Counted from the first letter of the stretch, positions 13,804-23,434 are shown. The stretch is 64,000 nt of DNA from an uncultured Mycoplasmatota bacterium (GCA_900553855.1 USFG01000008.1:1-64000); one strand, 5' to 3'. The notes: generated from the sequence alone by a model not told the origin. Numbers and translations: made by a program.

Positions 13804-16119
13804 CTATTTACTTTTTATTATTCTTTTTTCTGTTCTTATTTTGTCTGTTTTATATTTTTTTAAAACTTTTACAAAAAATTCTATTGCTTCGTCATAAGAT
13901 ATCATGACGTATGAAAAGCATGAAAGTATTCCAATATTATTACCATTGATTTCAATTTTTGAACGATTTAAACGTGCAATAGTTCCATTTTGGAATAAAA
14001 TTGACATATTACTAAATAATTCTAACCAAACATTCATAAAATTCATTTTACGTGAATATCCTAATGATGCTAATCTGCTGTCTTCATCATCTATAACATC
14101 TATAATTGATCTAAATGTTTTTTTAAAGTAAAAATTCATTTTTTCTTCACTATAATCTAATATCTCTTCTCTTAAGATAAACATTGCACCTATTTTTGCA
14201 AATATTTTTTTAATGTAATCATAACTCATAAATCCAGTTTCTTTATTAATAGTTGCATATTTAACTTGATATTGTTTTGCATTAGAACTAACATCAGAAT
14301 CCATTTCATATTTATCATTATAAAAATTCATTTTTAATGGCTTAATAGGTAACAATACTTTAGTATGCATTACATTATCATCTTTGGCAAGATCAGAAGA
14401 AATTTGTATATTCATTGTTTCAACGTTGCCATTAATAATCAATATTCTATCGTCTTTTTGAGAATATTTGATATCTAATTCATCAATATTATTATTAATA
14501 ATTAATGGTCCATTACCGTAATCATAATAATTTATTAAAATATTTATATGCTTACTTAAAATATGTTCTGGAAAAATATTAAAATCAATATCACATAAAG
14601 AAGAATATAATTTAATGGTTTGCTCATATGCTTTATAATCATTAATTATATTAATTAATAAAGTATAAGTTTCTTTCTTATTAGTATCAGAATCAATAGA
14701 TGCATCATTATTAGATCTGTTTGAAATATTAAGCAATTCATTTTTAAGCTGTTCTTCAGTTATATCATTTTTGGATAAATAGTTATTTACTCCTATTAAC
14801 AGCTTGTAAAAATCTTTTACCACTAAATTACGTTTCAAGTAACTTACATAAATAGATTTTTTATCAGCAAAATAATCATTAAATCCGCTTTCATAATCTA
14901 ATGATAATAATAACTTTAAATTAAAATTTATTATCTTTTCGGTAATTGGAAGGTTATCAAAATAATTAGAAAAAAAACTAATGTTAGAAGAGTTTGATAA
15001 ATTCCAATAATCTTTATCATATTTTTCAAATATAGTCATTAAAATATTAACTATATCTTCTGAATATTGTTTATTTCCTTTAAATATTGGCGATTGTTTC
15101 AATTTTAATAAGACTAATTTGAAATCAATTATTGACCTATAAAATTCTTTTTCATTATTATCCGTAATAGAATTATAATATCTACTAAAATTAAAATAAC
15201 TAAATGAGGGGAAATAAGTATAAACATTGAATATTATTTGATATAAATCTTCAAAGTCTTCTTTGGTTAATTTGTTTCTGCCATACTTATTAAAGATATT
15301 GTAATACATTTTTATTTTCTTTAAATTATCAATTACATTTATTTGCACAACCATATTTTCTATTTCACTATTCGCAATTAAATCTAGTTGTTCTTTTAAT
15401 TTATCTATTAAATCTTTATTTTCATATATAAATTTATCTATAAGTATTTCGATATATGTTGTTTTGTCTGTATTTGTCAAATTATCATCTAAATTAATTG
15501 AAGTGTTAAATAAATCTTTATAATCTTTCTCTACTTCGATATATCTATCATTTAATTCTTTTTCTGTTGGTTCATCTATATTTTTAGGATAGTTTGCAAT
15601 GGCACAGGCGCAGTAATCAGTTATTTTTTGATTAGCAATAATAAGCATATTGTTTATAATGTTCATTTGATGATCTAAAGCTTTTAATATGTTTATTTTT
15701 CTTTTGCCTAAGACATATAACCCCATATGTTTAGCAAGATGTTTTTTATCTTTTCTTAATTCGTTTAAGGCAATATATTTATATTTTAAAGTATTATTTA
15801 TTTCCGTTATTTTATGAGAATAATATATTAATTTTTTACTATCTATTATTGAATTAACAATATTACCAAAATGGTCATTATACATAATATCTAGGGCTAA
15901 TTCTTGATACGTTTTTATTTCATTAAATAGTTCATTATCTAAATTAATATGATTATCTTCAGTATCATAAAAGTTTAGATATTCTTCTTTTAATTTATTA
16001 ACATATTCTTGTTCTTCAGTAGTTAATTCTTCATATGTAGGCATTTTAGAATAGGCATTATTAACTATATCTGTATTATATATCTTATTTTTCTTTTTAA
16101 ATAAATTATTCCAAAACAT
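13804..16119 (-). CDS. Large uncharacterised protein, paralog of the gene at the window start
   Basis: 771 residues from the start at 16119 (MFWNNLFKKKNK). The AGGGGAATGTAT before it and the matching paralog start fix this choice; longer in-frame starts overlap the promoter. No membrane helices. The N-terminal 220 residues are largely helical and charged. The middle (220-480) is Asn/Tyr/Lys-rich. The C-terminal third has beta character around residue 560 (IINNNIDELDIKYSQKDDRI) and ends with a basic helix. No known domain. It shares a 14-base promoter element with two other unlinked genes. Confidence 0.75.
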   Translation of the reverse strand: MFWNNLFKKKNKIYNTDIVNNAYSKMPTYEELTTEEQEYVNKLKEEYLNFYDTEDNHINLDNELFNEIKTYQELALDIMYNDHFGNIVNSIIDSKKLIYYSHKITEINNTLKYKYIALNELRKDKKHLAKHMGLYVLGKRKINILKALDHQMNIINNMLIIANQKITDYCACAIANYPKNIDEPTEKELNDRYIEVEKDYKDLFNTSINLDDNLTNTDKTTYIEILIDKFIYENKDLIDKLKEQLDLIANSEIENMVVQINVIDNLKKIKMYYNIFNKYGRNKLTKEDFEDLYQIIFNVYTYFPSFSYFNFSRYYNSITDNNEKEFYRSIIDFKLVLLKLKQSPIFKGNKQYSEDIVNILMTIFEKYDKDYWNLSNSSNISFFSNYFDNLPITEKIINFNLKLLLSLDYESGFNDYFADKKSIYVSYLKRNLVVKDFYKLLIGVNNYLSKNDITEEQLKNELLNISNRSNNDASIDSDTNKKETYTLLINIINDYKAYEQTIKLYSSLCDIDFNIFPEHILSKHINILINYYDYGNGPLIINNNIDELDIKYSQKDDRILIINGNVETMNIQISSDLAKDDNVMHTKVLLPIKPLKMNFYNDKYEMDSDVSSNAKQYQVKYATINKETGFMSYDYIKKIFAKIGAMFILREEILDYSEEKMNFYFKKTFRSIIDVIDDEDSRLASLGYSRKMNFMNVWLELFSNMSILFQNGTIARLNRSKIEINGNNIGILSCFSYVMISYDEAIEFFVKVLKKYKTDKIRTEKRIIKSK

Positions 16120-16144
16120 ATACATTCCCCTTTTATTAGGGTTT

Positions 16145-16184
16145 ATTCTAGCATAAAAGCAAAATTTATGCAAACATTTTTTTG
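16145..16184 (-). promoter_or_regulatory. Promoter with shared upstream element (copy 1)
   Basis: -35 TTGCAT (16168-16173), 17 bases, -10 TAGAAT (16145-16150). CAAAAAAATGTTTG at 16171-16184 overlaps the -35 and is identical in the promoters at 47.8 and 51.3 kb. Confidence 0.7.
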
Positions 16185-16234
16185 ACTTTTGCTTATTCAT
16201 TAATTATTATTAAATATTTATCATATTAATTAAT

Positions 16235-16591
16235 ATGAATAAAAATATAAGTAGCCAACTATTTGATGTTGAAAAAGAAAATATTATTTGGTTAATATAT
16301 CTTTTTATAATTGGAGCAAATTTTATTAGTAATTATTTTGAAGAAAAATATCTTTATACGGTCGATGAAAAGTATCGTAAAATTTTTAGATATATAAATA
16401 TTCTTGTTTTGTTTATTGCGTTATGCATATATATTTATACTACTTATGTTACTTATAAAAACACAAAAAAAGATTCCCCAACTTATAGGAAACTTTTATT
16501 ACTTGCAAGTATATGTATTTTAATAGGTGGTGCAATTTACTTATATGTTGAAGTGTATAAGAATGCAAATCCTGAAATAGATATTATTTAA
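16235..16591 (+). CDS. Small membrane protein with three helices
   Basis: 118 residues. Hydrophobic helices lie at about residues 17-35, 49-72 and 84-106, with a charged loop EEKYLYTVDEKYRK between the first two. No recognised family. It runs against the surrounding minus-strand genes and overlaps the pilin gene tail-to-tail by 8 bases. The ribosome site is poor (TTAATTAATATG), so the start is less certain. Confidence 0.5.
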   Translation: MNKNISSQLFDVEKENIIWLIYLFIIGANFISNYFEEKYLYTVDEKYRKIFRYINILVLFIALCIYIYTTYVTYKNTKKDSPTYRKLLLLASICILIGGAIYLYVEVYKNANPEIDII

Positions 16592-16811
16592 ACATATCCT
16601 CTAGAGATGTATCTTTACTAACACATTCGCCTTCTCCAGGTTTATCACCTTGTTTATAATCTTCTCCAATTAGAGAACAACCTGTCTTAGTCATTGCATC
16701 TTTTAGATATCCTCCAAAATATGAAACTAGTCCTACTACTAATACTGTAACTAATCCAATGATTACTACATATTCTACTAAGGCTTGACCACGATTATTT
16801 ATTTTTTTCAT
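16584..16811 (-). CDS. Flp/Tad-type (type IVb) prepilin
   Basis: 75 residues. A short basic leader (MKKINNRG) is followed by QALVEYVVIIGLVTVLVVGLVSYF, a class III prepilin signal. Cleavage is expected after Gly8, giving mature Glu5 and a hydrophobic polymerisation helix. The rest is a small hydrophilic domain with two Cys. It is the probable major subunit for the Tad secretion genes at 60-64 kb but lies 44 kb away from them. No prepilin peptidase is seen nearby. Ribosome site AGGGTGAAAATATG. Confidence 0.85.
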   Translation of the reverse strand: MKKINNRGQALVEYVVIIGLVTVLVVGLVSYFGGYLKDAMTKTGCSLIGEDYKQGDKPGEGECVSKDTSLEDMFK

Positions 16812-16888
16812 ATTTTCACCCTATCATTATTATCGCACTAATTTTGCTTTTTTGTCAATTATTATATATAATGTAATTGTGATTGATT

Positions 16889-17173
16889 ATGAAGATTGTA
16901 AAAGCAAATTCTTTTTTTATGAAATTTAAAGGATTAATGTTTAAAAAAAATGTTAATTATGGAATGTTATTTTATAAAACTAATATGATTCATACATTCT
17001 TTATGAGAATTAATATTGATATTTATGGTTTAGATGATAATTTGATTATTATAGAAAAAAGAAAAAATATTAAACCATGTAGTGTAGTTGTATTAAAAAA
17101 TAGTAAAAATACTTTAGAAATACCTTCTTCATTAGATTATGAGATGAATATTGGAGATAGGATTAAATTTTAG
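16889..17173 (+). CDS. DUF192 family protein
   Basis: 94 residues from ATG 16889 (a TTG two codons earlier is also open). KFKGLMFKKNVNYGMLFYKTNMIHTFFMRINIDIYGLDDN matches the DUF192 core, in which G-L-M-F and T...M-x-I/F-D-I/V are the conserved positions. The family's MW/F-M-rich core is kept. Most members carry a signal peptide; this one does not, as in other Firmicutes cytoplasmic forms. Function unknown. The ribosome site is weak. Confidence 0.8.
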   Translation: MKIVKANSFFMKFKGLMFKKNVNYGMLFYKTNMIHTFFMRINIDIYGLDDNLIIIEKRKNIKPCSVVVLKNSKNTLEIPSSLDYEMNIGDRIKF

Positions 17174-17233
17174 TATTTATCTTTTTTTAAATTTTTGCTA
17201 AAATATATCGTGTTATGAAAGGGGCATAAATTT

Positions 17234-17785
17234 ATGAAGTTACCTAATATTAAAATTTTAGATGAGTCAAATAAGATTTTACATGAAAAATCTGAAGATG
17301 TTGTTTTTCCTTTAGATAGTAAAACTAAAAAACTTATTGATGATTCTTTAACATATTTAGAAATGAGTCAAATTGAAGAATATTCTGAAAAATATGATTT
17401 AAGACCGGGAATGGGACTTTCTTTTGTTCAAATCGGGATTAAAAAAAGAATATTTGTTATTTCAGAAGAACTAGATGATGGTAAATTTAGAAGATATGTT
17501 GTTATTAATCCGAAAATTATTAGTAAAAGTGAGGAATTAATATACGTAGGCGAAGGTGAAGGTTGTTTATCAGTAAATCGTGAAGTTGAAGGCATTGTTC
17601 CAAGATATGCTAGAATTACTGTTGCGGCTTTTGATGAAAATGGAAATCCTTTTACTATAAGAGTTCGTGAAGATATTTCGGTTGCATTTCAACATGAAAT
17701 TGATCATTTAAATGGTATTTTATTTGTAGATAAAATTGATAAAAAGAATCCATATAAAAATAAAAATCTAATGAGAGAAATATAA
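17234..17785 (+). CDS. def: Peptide deformylase
   Basis: 183 residues, type II (Gram-positive) length. The three metal-site motifs are present: GMGLSFVQIG (motif I; GLSFVQ instead of the usual GLAAPQ), EGCLSV (Cys ligand) and QHEIDHLNG (HExxH). It removes the formyl group from nascent N-termini. GAAAGGGG precedes the start. The only housekeeping gene of this region on the plus strand. Confidence 0.95.
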   Translation: MKLPNIKILDESNKILHEKSEDVVFPLDSKTKKLIDDSLTYLEMSQIEEYSEKYDLRPGMGLSFVQIGIKKRIFVISEELDDGKFRRYVVINPKIISKSEELIYVGEGEGCLSVNREVEGIVPRYARITVAAFDENGNPFTIRVREDISVAFQHEIDHLNGILFVDKIDKKNPYKNKNLMREI

Positions 17786-17800
17786 TCATTAGATTTTTTT
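17762..17800 (+). terminator. Terminator of def
   Basis: AAAAATCTAATGA (17762-17774) and TCATTAGATTTTTTT (17786-17800). The hairpin spans the def stop codon and faces the convergent rseP end. Confidence 0.85.
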
Positions 17801-17803
17801 CTT

Positions 17804-18856
17804 TTAAGTTAATCTTATAATATCTTGAATTGTTATATATACCATTAAAAGCATTAATAGAATGAATCCAACTGAATGGAAGACATTCTCAACTTCTGGT
17901 TTTACTTTGCTTCCTTTAATTGCTTCTATTATTACAAACAATACTCTTCCTCCATCAAATGCTGGAAATGGAATTGCATTAATAACTGCTAAATTTATAC
18001 TTAAATATGATGTTAGATATAAAAGTTGTCTAAATGTTCCAGCACTCTTAACAACAGTATACATACCAACGGGTCCAGATAACGCTGATAAAGATAATTT
18101 ACCGGTAAATAAATTAATTATTATTAGTAACATTGTAGATACAATACTACCTAACTTGGTAAAGGCAAATTTTAATGAGGGTAAGAATCCTCTTATTTCT
18201 TTATCTCCAACTCCAATACCAAATACTTTAGTTTCTGTACCATCTTCATTTATTTTGCTTAATGGGGTTATTTGATAACTTTTAATAGTACCATCTTTCT
18301 TCTCAATTTCAAATTCAGTATAAGATTTATCATTTTTATAACTCATTATTAATGTTACTTTATCCCAAGTATTTACTTTATAACCATTTATTTTGGTAAT
18401 TTTATCACCGACTTCAATGCCTGCTTCAGCAATAGGATAACCTTCTGGAGCATAACCTACTATTGATTTTTGTTCTGTATGTCCCCAAATAAGTGATTGA
18501 ACAAATAGTAGAACTAATGCTAGTAAAATATTCATTGTTACTCCGGCTAATAATATTATTACTCTTTCTAATTTAGAACGATTACACATGTATTCATTCT
18601 TTTTTATTTTTTTATTTTCTTCGTCTTCAATAACTTCTCCAGCCATTGCACAAAATCCACCAATTGGTAATAATCTAATGGAATATTCGGTTGGATCGTT
18701 TTTATTTTTTCTTTTAAATGAGTAAATTTTAGGTCCCATTCCAATAGCAAATTCATTAACATAAACTCCTATTTTTTTGGCTGTAATAAAGTGTCCAAAT
18801 TCGTGAACAAACACTAAAACTCCTAAAATTAATATTAAATATATAATTGATAACAT
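17804..18856 (-). CDS. rseP: RseP/RasP site-2 membrane metalloprotease
   Basis: 350 residues. The zinc motif HEFGH lies in the first membrane helix (VFVHEFGHFITAKK, residues 16-29). A PDZ domain spans about 140-220 (AGIEVGDKITKINGYKV). The second active-site motif is NAIPFPAFDGGR in a C-terminal helix. It cleaves anti-sigma factors and remnant signal peptides within the membrane. It forms the widespread uppS-cdsA-rseP block; the dxr gene often found between cdsA and rseP is absent. Ribosome site AGGAGGAAACA. Confidence 0.95.
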   Translation of the reverse strand: MLSIIYLILILGVLVFVHEFGHFITAKKIGVYVNEFAIGMGPKIYSFKRKNKNDPTEYSIRLLPIGGFCAMAGEVIEDEENKKIKKNEYMCNRSKLERVIILLAGVTMNILLALVLLFVQSLIWGHTEQKSIVGYAPEGYPIAEAGIEVGDKITKINGYKVNTWDKVTLIMSYKNDKSYTEFEIEKKDGTIKSYQITPLSKINEDGTETKVFGIGVGDKEIRGFLPSLKFAFTKLGSIVSTMLLIIINLFTGKLSLSALSGPVGMYTVVKSAGTFRQLLYLTSYLSINLAVINAIPFPAFDGGRVLFVIIEAIKGSKVKPEVENVFHSVGFILLMLLMVYITIQDIIRLT

Positions 18857-18865
18857 TGTTTCCTC

Positions 18866-19648
18866 CTATAAATAATCTATAAATATTATAAACAAATATG
18901 ATACAAATATGATACTATCTAATCTGTCTATTATTCCACCATGTCCAGGAATTAAGTTACTAAAGTCTTTAATATTATGATTTCTTTTAATAGCACTAAA
19001 GAATAAATCGCCTATTTGAGCTATTATACTTGCAAGTATTAAAATTAAAACTTTGTTTAAAGTTAGAGTATTTCCGATAAAATATATATAATATATTGAA
19101 GAAAGAATGGTTGATACTAAAAGCCCAGTAATACATCCTTCCCATGTTTTTTTTGGTGATAACTTTGTTACTTTGTGTTTTCCAATTAACATACCACCAA
19201 AGTAAGCGAATGTATCTGTAAAAATTGGAATTAACATTAACAAAATAAAATAACTTAAAGAATAATTTCTAGTTGATAATAAAAAGTTTAAACCTAATCC
19301 GACTAGAAGTAAAAAGCTTGTTAAGCTAAAAGCATCACTGGTTGTATATTCATTACTTGGTTGGTATTTTATTACAGGTATTAATGTTAATAGTATGGCT
19401 AACGCTAATAATTTGAAATCGAAGTTATTAATTAGAAAATTCGACTCATAATTATTAAATATTATTATCATATAGGATATAAACGATAATATTTTCACTA
19501 TTTTTGGGTATTTATTTAATTTAATTATTTCATAAAACGACATTAATCCTATAACTGCGATACCTAATATGAATGCCTTGTTTCCAAGTATTATTAATGG
19601 AATCGCTATCATTAACATTATAATTGCACTTATTATTCTTTTTTTCAT
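18866..19648 (-). CDS. cdsA: Phosphatidate cytidylyltransferase
   Basis: 260 residues, about eight membrane helices. The signature K(K/H)TWEG...G and the C-terminal IKDFSNLIPGHGGIIDRLDS motif of CDP-diglyceride synthases are both present. It makes CDP-diacylglycerol for phospholipid synthesis at the membrane. It overlaps uppS by one base. With psd at 35 kb this shows a phosphatidylserine/phosphatidylethanolamine route downstream. Confidence 0.95.
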   Translation of the reverse strand: MKKRIISAIIMLMIAIPLIILGNKAFILGIAVIGLMSFYEIIKLNKYPKIVKILSFISYMIIIFNNYESNFLINNFDFKLLALAILLTLIPVIKYQPSNEYTTSDAFSLTSFLLLVGLGLNFLLSTRNYSLSYFILLMLIPIFTDTFAYFGGMLIGKHKVTKLSPKKTWEGCITGLLVSTILSSIYYIYFIGNTLTLNKVLILILASIIAQIGDLFFSAIKRNHNIKDFSNLIPGHGGIIDRLDSIIFVSYLFIIFIDYL

Positions 19649-20325
19649 TAGTTTCCTCCAAATCTTCTATGACGATGATTATATTCTTCTAAGGCTAGAT
19701 CAAACTCGTGTTCATCAAAATCAGGAAAATATACTTTGGTGAAGTATAATTCGGCATAACTAGCTTGCCATAACATGAAATTTGATAGTCTATATTCTCC
19801 ACTGGTTCTAATGACTAAATCTAGAGGTGGGATATCTTGATATAAATACTGACTGATATTTTCTTCGGTTATTTCTTTATTGTCTTTAACTAATTTATTA
19901 CAAGCGTCGACTATTTCTGACTTTGATCCATAATTAAAGCAAACGTTTAAAGTGCCACCGGTGTTGTCTTTAGTTAATTCGGTAACTTTATCAATGCAAG
20001 CTAAGACTTTATCAGATAAATTTTCTCTTCGTCCAGAAAAAACTACTTTAATATTATCTTTAGCTAAATTCTTTAATTTTTTATTAAATGTAACGATAAG
20101 TAAATCCATTAAATAACTTACTTCTTCTATAGAACGATTAAAATTTTCAGTAGAAAAAGCATAGATACTTAAATATTTAATTTCTTTATCAAATACATAT
20201 TTAGCAAGGGAACATATGCGATCTGCTCCTGCTCTATGTCCTTCAAGTGATTTCTTATTTTTTTCTTTGGCCCATCTACGATTTCCATCCATAATGATAC
20301 CAACGTGAGTTATTTTATTTTCCAT
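19648..20325 (-). CDS. uppS: Undecaprenyl diphosphate synthase
   Basis: 225 residues. HVGIIMDGNRRWAKE (residues 7-21) is the catalytic Asp and diphosphate-binding region. SIYAFSTENFNRS and the C-terminal DLVIRTSGEYRLSNFMLWQ...YTK motifs are conserved. It builds the C55 carrier lipid for the cell wall. Slightly short (typical 240-250) but all motifs are intact. First gene of uppS-cdsA-rseP. Confidence 0.95.
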   Translation of the reverse strand: MENKITHVGIIMDGNRRWAKEKNKKSLEGHRAGADRICSLAKYVFDKEIKYLSIYAFSTENFNRSIEEVSYLMDLLIVTFNKKLKNLAKDNIKVVFSGRRENLSDKVLACIDKVTELTKDNTGGTLNVCFNYGSKSEIVDACNKLVKDNKEITEENISQYLYQDIPPLDLVIRTSGEYRLSNFMLWQASYAELYFTKVYFPDFDEHEFDLALEEYNHRHRRFGGN

Positions 20326-20394
20326 TTTTTCACATCCTAATAAAATTATATAATTAAATTATTATTTATGCAAAATATATTTGTACTTTTAACA

Positions 20395-20420
20395 AAAAAG
20401 AAAATGGATGTTACTCCATT
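20395..20420 (-). terminator. Terminator after the suf operon
   Basis: AATGGA (20415-20420, minus strand) and TCCATT (20403-20408) form the stem, followed by TTTCTTTTTT. It separates suf from uppS. Confidence 0.75.
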
Positions 20421-20432
20421 TAAATTTTAATT

Positions 20433-20846
20433 TTATTTTGAAACTAATTTATATAATGCTTTATACGGAAGTGTTGCACAGGTTTTACGACTTTCTTGCT
20501 TGTACATTTCATCAAAAGCGAGTGATTCATTCATTTTATCTTTATCATAATCTTGTTCATTTATCATGTTGTTAAAATTATCTATTATGGCCAAAGCCTC
20601 TTCTTTAGTTTTACCAATAATTTCTTTTAACATTATAGATGTACTGGCTGTTGATATAGCACATGCTTCTCCGTCAAAGTATGCATCTTTAATGATATTT
20701 CCATCAAATTTAATAAATATATTTATATTATCAATGCATGATGAATTATTAGCGTTTGCTGTCTTAAAGTCTTCTCCTTTGGATTCTTTATGAAAAGGAT
20801 TACTATAATTATCTAATATTATTTCTCTTCTAACTTCTGGTTCCAT
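20433..20846 (-). CDS. sufU: SufU iron-sulfur assembly sulfurtransferase
   Basis: 137 residues. The zinc/cysteine positions of SufU are present: SSCID (Cys and Asp), GEACAIS and RKTCATLPYKAL near the C-terminus. In Bacillus SufU takes the persulfide from SufS and passes it to the scaffold. The start codon overlaps the sufS stop, indicating coupling. Confidence 0.92.
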   Translation of the reverse strand: MEPEVRREIILDNYSNPFHKESKGEDFKTANANNSSCIDNINIFIKFDGNIIKDAYFDGEACAISTASTSIMLKEIIGKTKEEALAIIDNFNNMINEQDYDKDKMNESLAFDEMYKQESRKTCATLPYKALYKLVSK

Positions 20847-22042
20847 TAAATCATTTCCTTTATTATTTTATCTTTATTTGATAATAGTTCAACTAAACTA
20901 TCTATCTCTTCTTTAGTATTGTAAAAATATAAACTTACTCTTACAGTATTTTTTACGCCGATTGAATGTTTTAATATTTTAGCACAATGATTGCCTGCTC
21001 TAACACAGATATTGTATTTATTTAAATAATAGGCAACATCTTGACTAAAAACATCTTCTACATTAAAGGCGACTATTCCACTGTCGGCTTCTTCATTTAC
21101 AATTTGAATATATGGTATTTTTTCTAGTTTGCTTATTAAATATGATTTTAATTTTTGCTCGTAAATACTGATGGTATCCATTCCAATTTTTTCTAAGTAA
21201 TCAATGGCAGCTCCTAGTCCAATTACACCAGCAATATTAGGAGTTCCTGCTTCTAATCTTTGAGGTAAATCTTTTAAATATACTTCATTTTCGTTATCAA
21301 AAGATTCATTCATTCCACCACCTAAAAGGATTGGCTCTACTTCTTCTAATAATTCTTTTTTACCATATAAAACACCTACCCCAGTTGGCCCACACATTTT
21401 ATGACCAGAAAAGGCTAGAAAATCGACATCACTATCTTTAACATCACATTTACGATGAGGAACACTTTGGGCTCCATCACAGACTACAAATATATTATTT
21501 TCATGGGCAAGTTTACATATTTCTTTCATTGGTCTTATATCACCAACAACGTTTGTTATTTCAGCAAGTGAGATTACTTTGGTTTTAGGAGTTATTGTCT
21601 CTTTTAAATTTTCTAATGTAACATGAAGGTTTCCATCTAATTTAACTCTTTTTATTACTACTCCATATTTTGTTGCTAATCTAAACCATGGCATAACGTT
21701 GCTAGCATGTTCGGCATCAGAAATTATAACTTCATCGCCGGCTTCTAAGTTATTTTCAAAGAATCCTTTTACAATTAGATTTAAACTTTCGGTTGCTCCA
21801 CTTGTAAAGACTACTTCATCTGGATTTGCATTAATAAATTTAGCAACTTTAATTCTAGCATTTTCATATTCAACATCAACTTTATAGCTTAAGCTGTAAT
21901 CCCCTCTATGGGCATTTGCACAATATTTAGTATAATATTCATTCATTTTGTCTAATACTACTTTAGGTTTAAAAGTTGTTGCACCATTATCTAAATAGAT
22001 TACATTGTCCATAAGTTCTTTAGGAAAATCATCACGATGCAT
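20846..22042 (-). CDS. sufS: SufS cysteine desulfurase
   Basis: 398 residues, fold type I PLP enzyme. FTSGATESLNLI, the PLP lysine in FSGHKMCGPTG and the active-site cysteine in VRAGNHCAKIL are all present. The motif places it in group II (SufS) rather than IscS. It releases sulfur from cysteine as a persulfide for Fe-S assembly. It lies between sufD-like and sufU, the Bacillus order. Confidence 0.96.
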   Translation of the reverse strand: MHRDDFPKELMDNVIYLDNGATTFKPKVVLDKMNEYYTKYCANAHRGDYSLSYKVDVEYENARIKVAKFINANPDEVVFTSGATESLNLIVKGFFENNLEAGDEVIISDAEHASNVMPWFRLATKYGVVIKRVKLDGNLHVTLENLKETITPKTKVISLAEITNVVGDIRPMKEICKLAHENNIFVVCDGAQSVPHRKCDVKDSDVDFLAFSGHKMCGPTGVGVLYGKKELLEEVEPILLGGGMNESFDNENEVYLKDLPQRLEAGTPNIAGVIGLGAAIDYLEKIGMDTISIYEQKLKSYLISKLEKIPYIQIVNEEADSGIVAFNVEDVFSQDVAYYLNKYNICVRAGNHCAKILKHSIGVKNTVRVSLYFYNTKEEIDSLVELLSNKDKIIKEMI

Positions 22043-22049
22043 AAATATT

Positions 22050-22673
22050 TCACCTCCTTGAATTTAAATATTCTCTTATTTTAATTTTTAATTCTTCATT
22101 ATCAATAACGCTTAATAAATATCCTTGAATTATTAGTTTTTCGGCGTTTTCTTTATTTATTCCTTTACTCATTAAATAAAACACTTCATCTTTATTAATA
22201 TTTCCAATGGCATTTTCATGATTAGCTATTATTTGGCTAGTTTTGATATACATATTGGGTTTGCAAATAACTTTTCCATTATTAATATTTATTATTTTAA
22301 TTTTTTCATCCAATATATTGTTATTATTATTTTTTAGTAATGTACCATCTATGTCTACTTTTGATGTGCCGGAATTATTAACTCCTCTTACATTTACTAA
22401 TACATTTGATTTTTCACCAGCATAGTTAATGTTTATCTTTAAGTCATAATTGGTATTATTAATATATGAATGATTAAGGACTAGACTTGAATTAGTTCCA
22501 ATATAAATATTTATTTCATTATTATCATCTATAGCATCTATAAAATAATTTATAGTTAAAGATGAATTATCTTTTATTTCTATCGTTTTATTTCCTAATG
22601 ATTTATTAAAATAATTTATTTCTTTAACTATATCATTATCTACTAATATTATATTATCTTTTTTCATTTGCAT
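22050..22673 (-). CDS. sufD: Short SufD-like Fe-S scaffold subunit
   Basis: 207 residues, half the usual SufB/SufD length (about 430). The N-terminal domain is missing; only the beta-helix core and the C-terminal helices remain. The conserved C-terminal signature reads ANHENAIGNINKDEVFYLMSKGI, which keeps the SufD/SufB His but no cluster Cys. That supports SufD, or a minimal SufB/D. Position between sufC and sufS fits sufD. No sufB follows sufU in this operon. Confidence 0.8.
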   Translation of the reverse strand: MQMKKDNIILVDNDIVKEINYFNKSLGNKTIEIKDNSSLTINYFIDAIDDNNEINIYIGTNSSLVLNHSYINNTNYDLKININYAGEKSNVLVNVRGVNNSGTSKVDIDGTLLKNNNNNILDEKIKIININNGKVICKPNMYIKTSQIIANHENAIGNINKDEVFYLMSKGINKENAEKLIIQGYLLSVIDNEELKIKIREYLNSRR

Positions 22674-22686
22674 CTACTTAATTAAC

Positions 22687-23415
22687 CTAGATATTCTTAT
22701 ATCCTTGATTTTCTATTTCCTTTGCTAGGGATAAATCACCAGATTTGATGATATGGCCATCTTTCATTATATGAATGTGACTAGCATTTAACATAGTAAG
22801 AAGTGGTTCATGATGAGTTACTAATAAGATTGATGCTTTGGGATGAGTTTCTAAATATTCATTCAAACTATTTGTTACTGTTTTTAGGGAGTCTATATCT
22901 AAGCCACTATCTAATTCGTCTAAAATAATTAGACTAGGCTCTAGCATCCATAAGTGAAGGAGTTCATTTTTCTTTCTTTCGCCACCACTCATTCCTTCAT
23001 TGATTCCACGGTGAATAAAACTTTTAGGAATATCTAATTTTTCACAAATAGATGTCATTTTTTTATTAAAATCAAATATCGATATTGGATTAGGATTATT
23101 TTCATTTAGTCTTAGTCTTAACATTTCAGCATTTGATACACCAGGTATTTCAATTGGACTTTGATTTAAAAGATAGATTCCTAATCTTGCACGCTCACTT
23201 ACATTTAATTTTAATAAATCCGTGTCATTATAAAAAATACTACCACTTGTTACAATGTAATTAGGATCACCCATAATTGTTTTACATATAGTGCTTTTTC
23301 CAATTCCATTTGGTCCCATAATAGCATGAACTTCTTTTTCGTTAACGGCTAGATTAAAATCTTTTAATATTTCTTTTTCTCCAACTGATACACTTAAATT
23401 TTTAATTGTAAGCAT
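22687..23415 (-). CDS. sufC: SufC ABC-type ATPase of the Fe-S scaffold
   Basis: 242 residues. Walker A is MGPNGIGKSTICK, followed by the SufC-type signature GMSGGERKKNELLHLWML and LIILDELDSGLDIDSL (Walker B plus D loop). Cytoplasmic ATPase that drives the SufB/D scaffold. First gene of the operon, with ribosome site TAGGAGGTATT and its own promoter. Confidence 0.96.
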   Translation of the reverse strand: MLTIKNLSVSVGEKEILKDFNLAVNEKEVHAIMGPNGIGKSTICKTIMGDPNYIVTSGSIFYNDTDLLKLNVSERARLGIYLLNQSPIEIPGVSNAEMLRLRLNENNPNPISIFDFNKKMTSICEKLDIPKSFIHRGINEGMSGGERKKNELLHLWMLEPSLIILDELDSGLDIDSLKTVTNSLNEYLETHPKASILLVTHHEPLLTMLNASHIHIMKDGHIIKSGDLSLAKEIENQGYKNI

Positions 23416-23434
23416 AATAAATACCTCCTAAATC

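Noticed and set aside
22050..22673. SufD-like gene as a truncated pseudogene
   Set aside because: The frame is intact, packed between neighbours with 7-13 base gaps, and retains the C-terminal signature, so a short functional form is more likely than decay.
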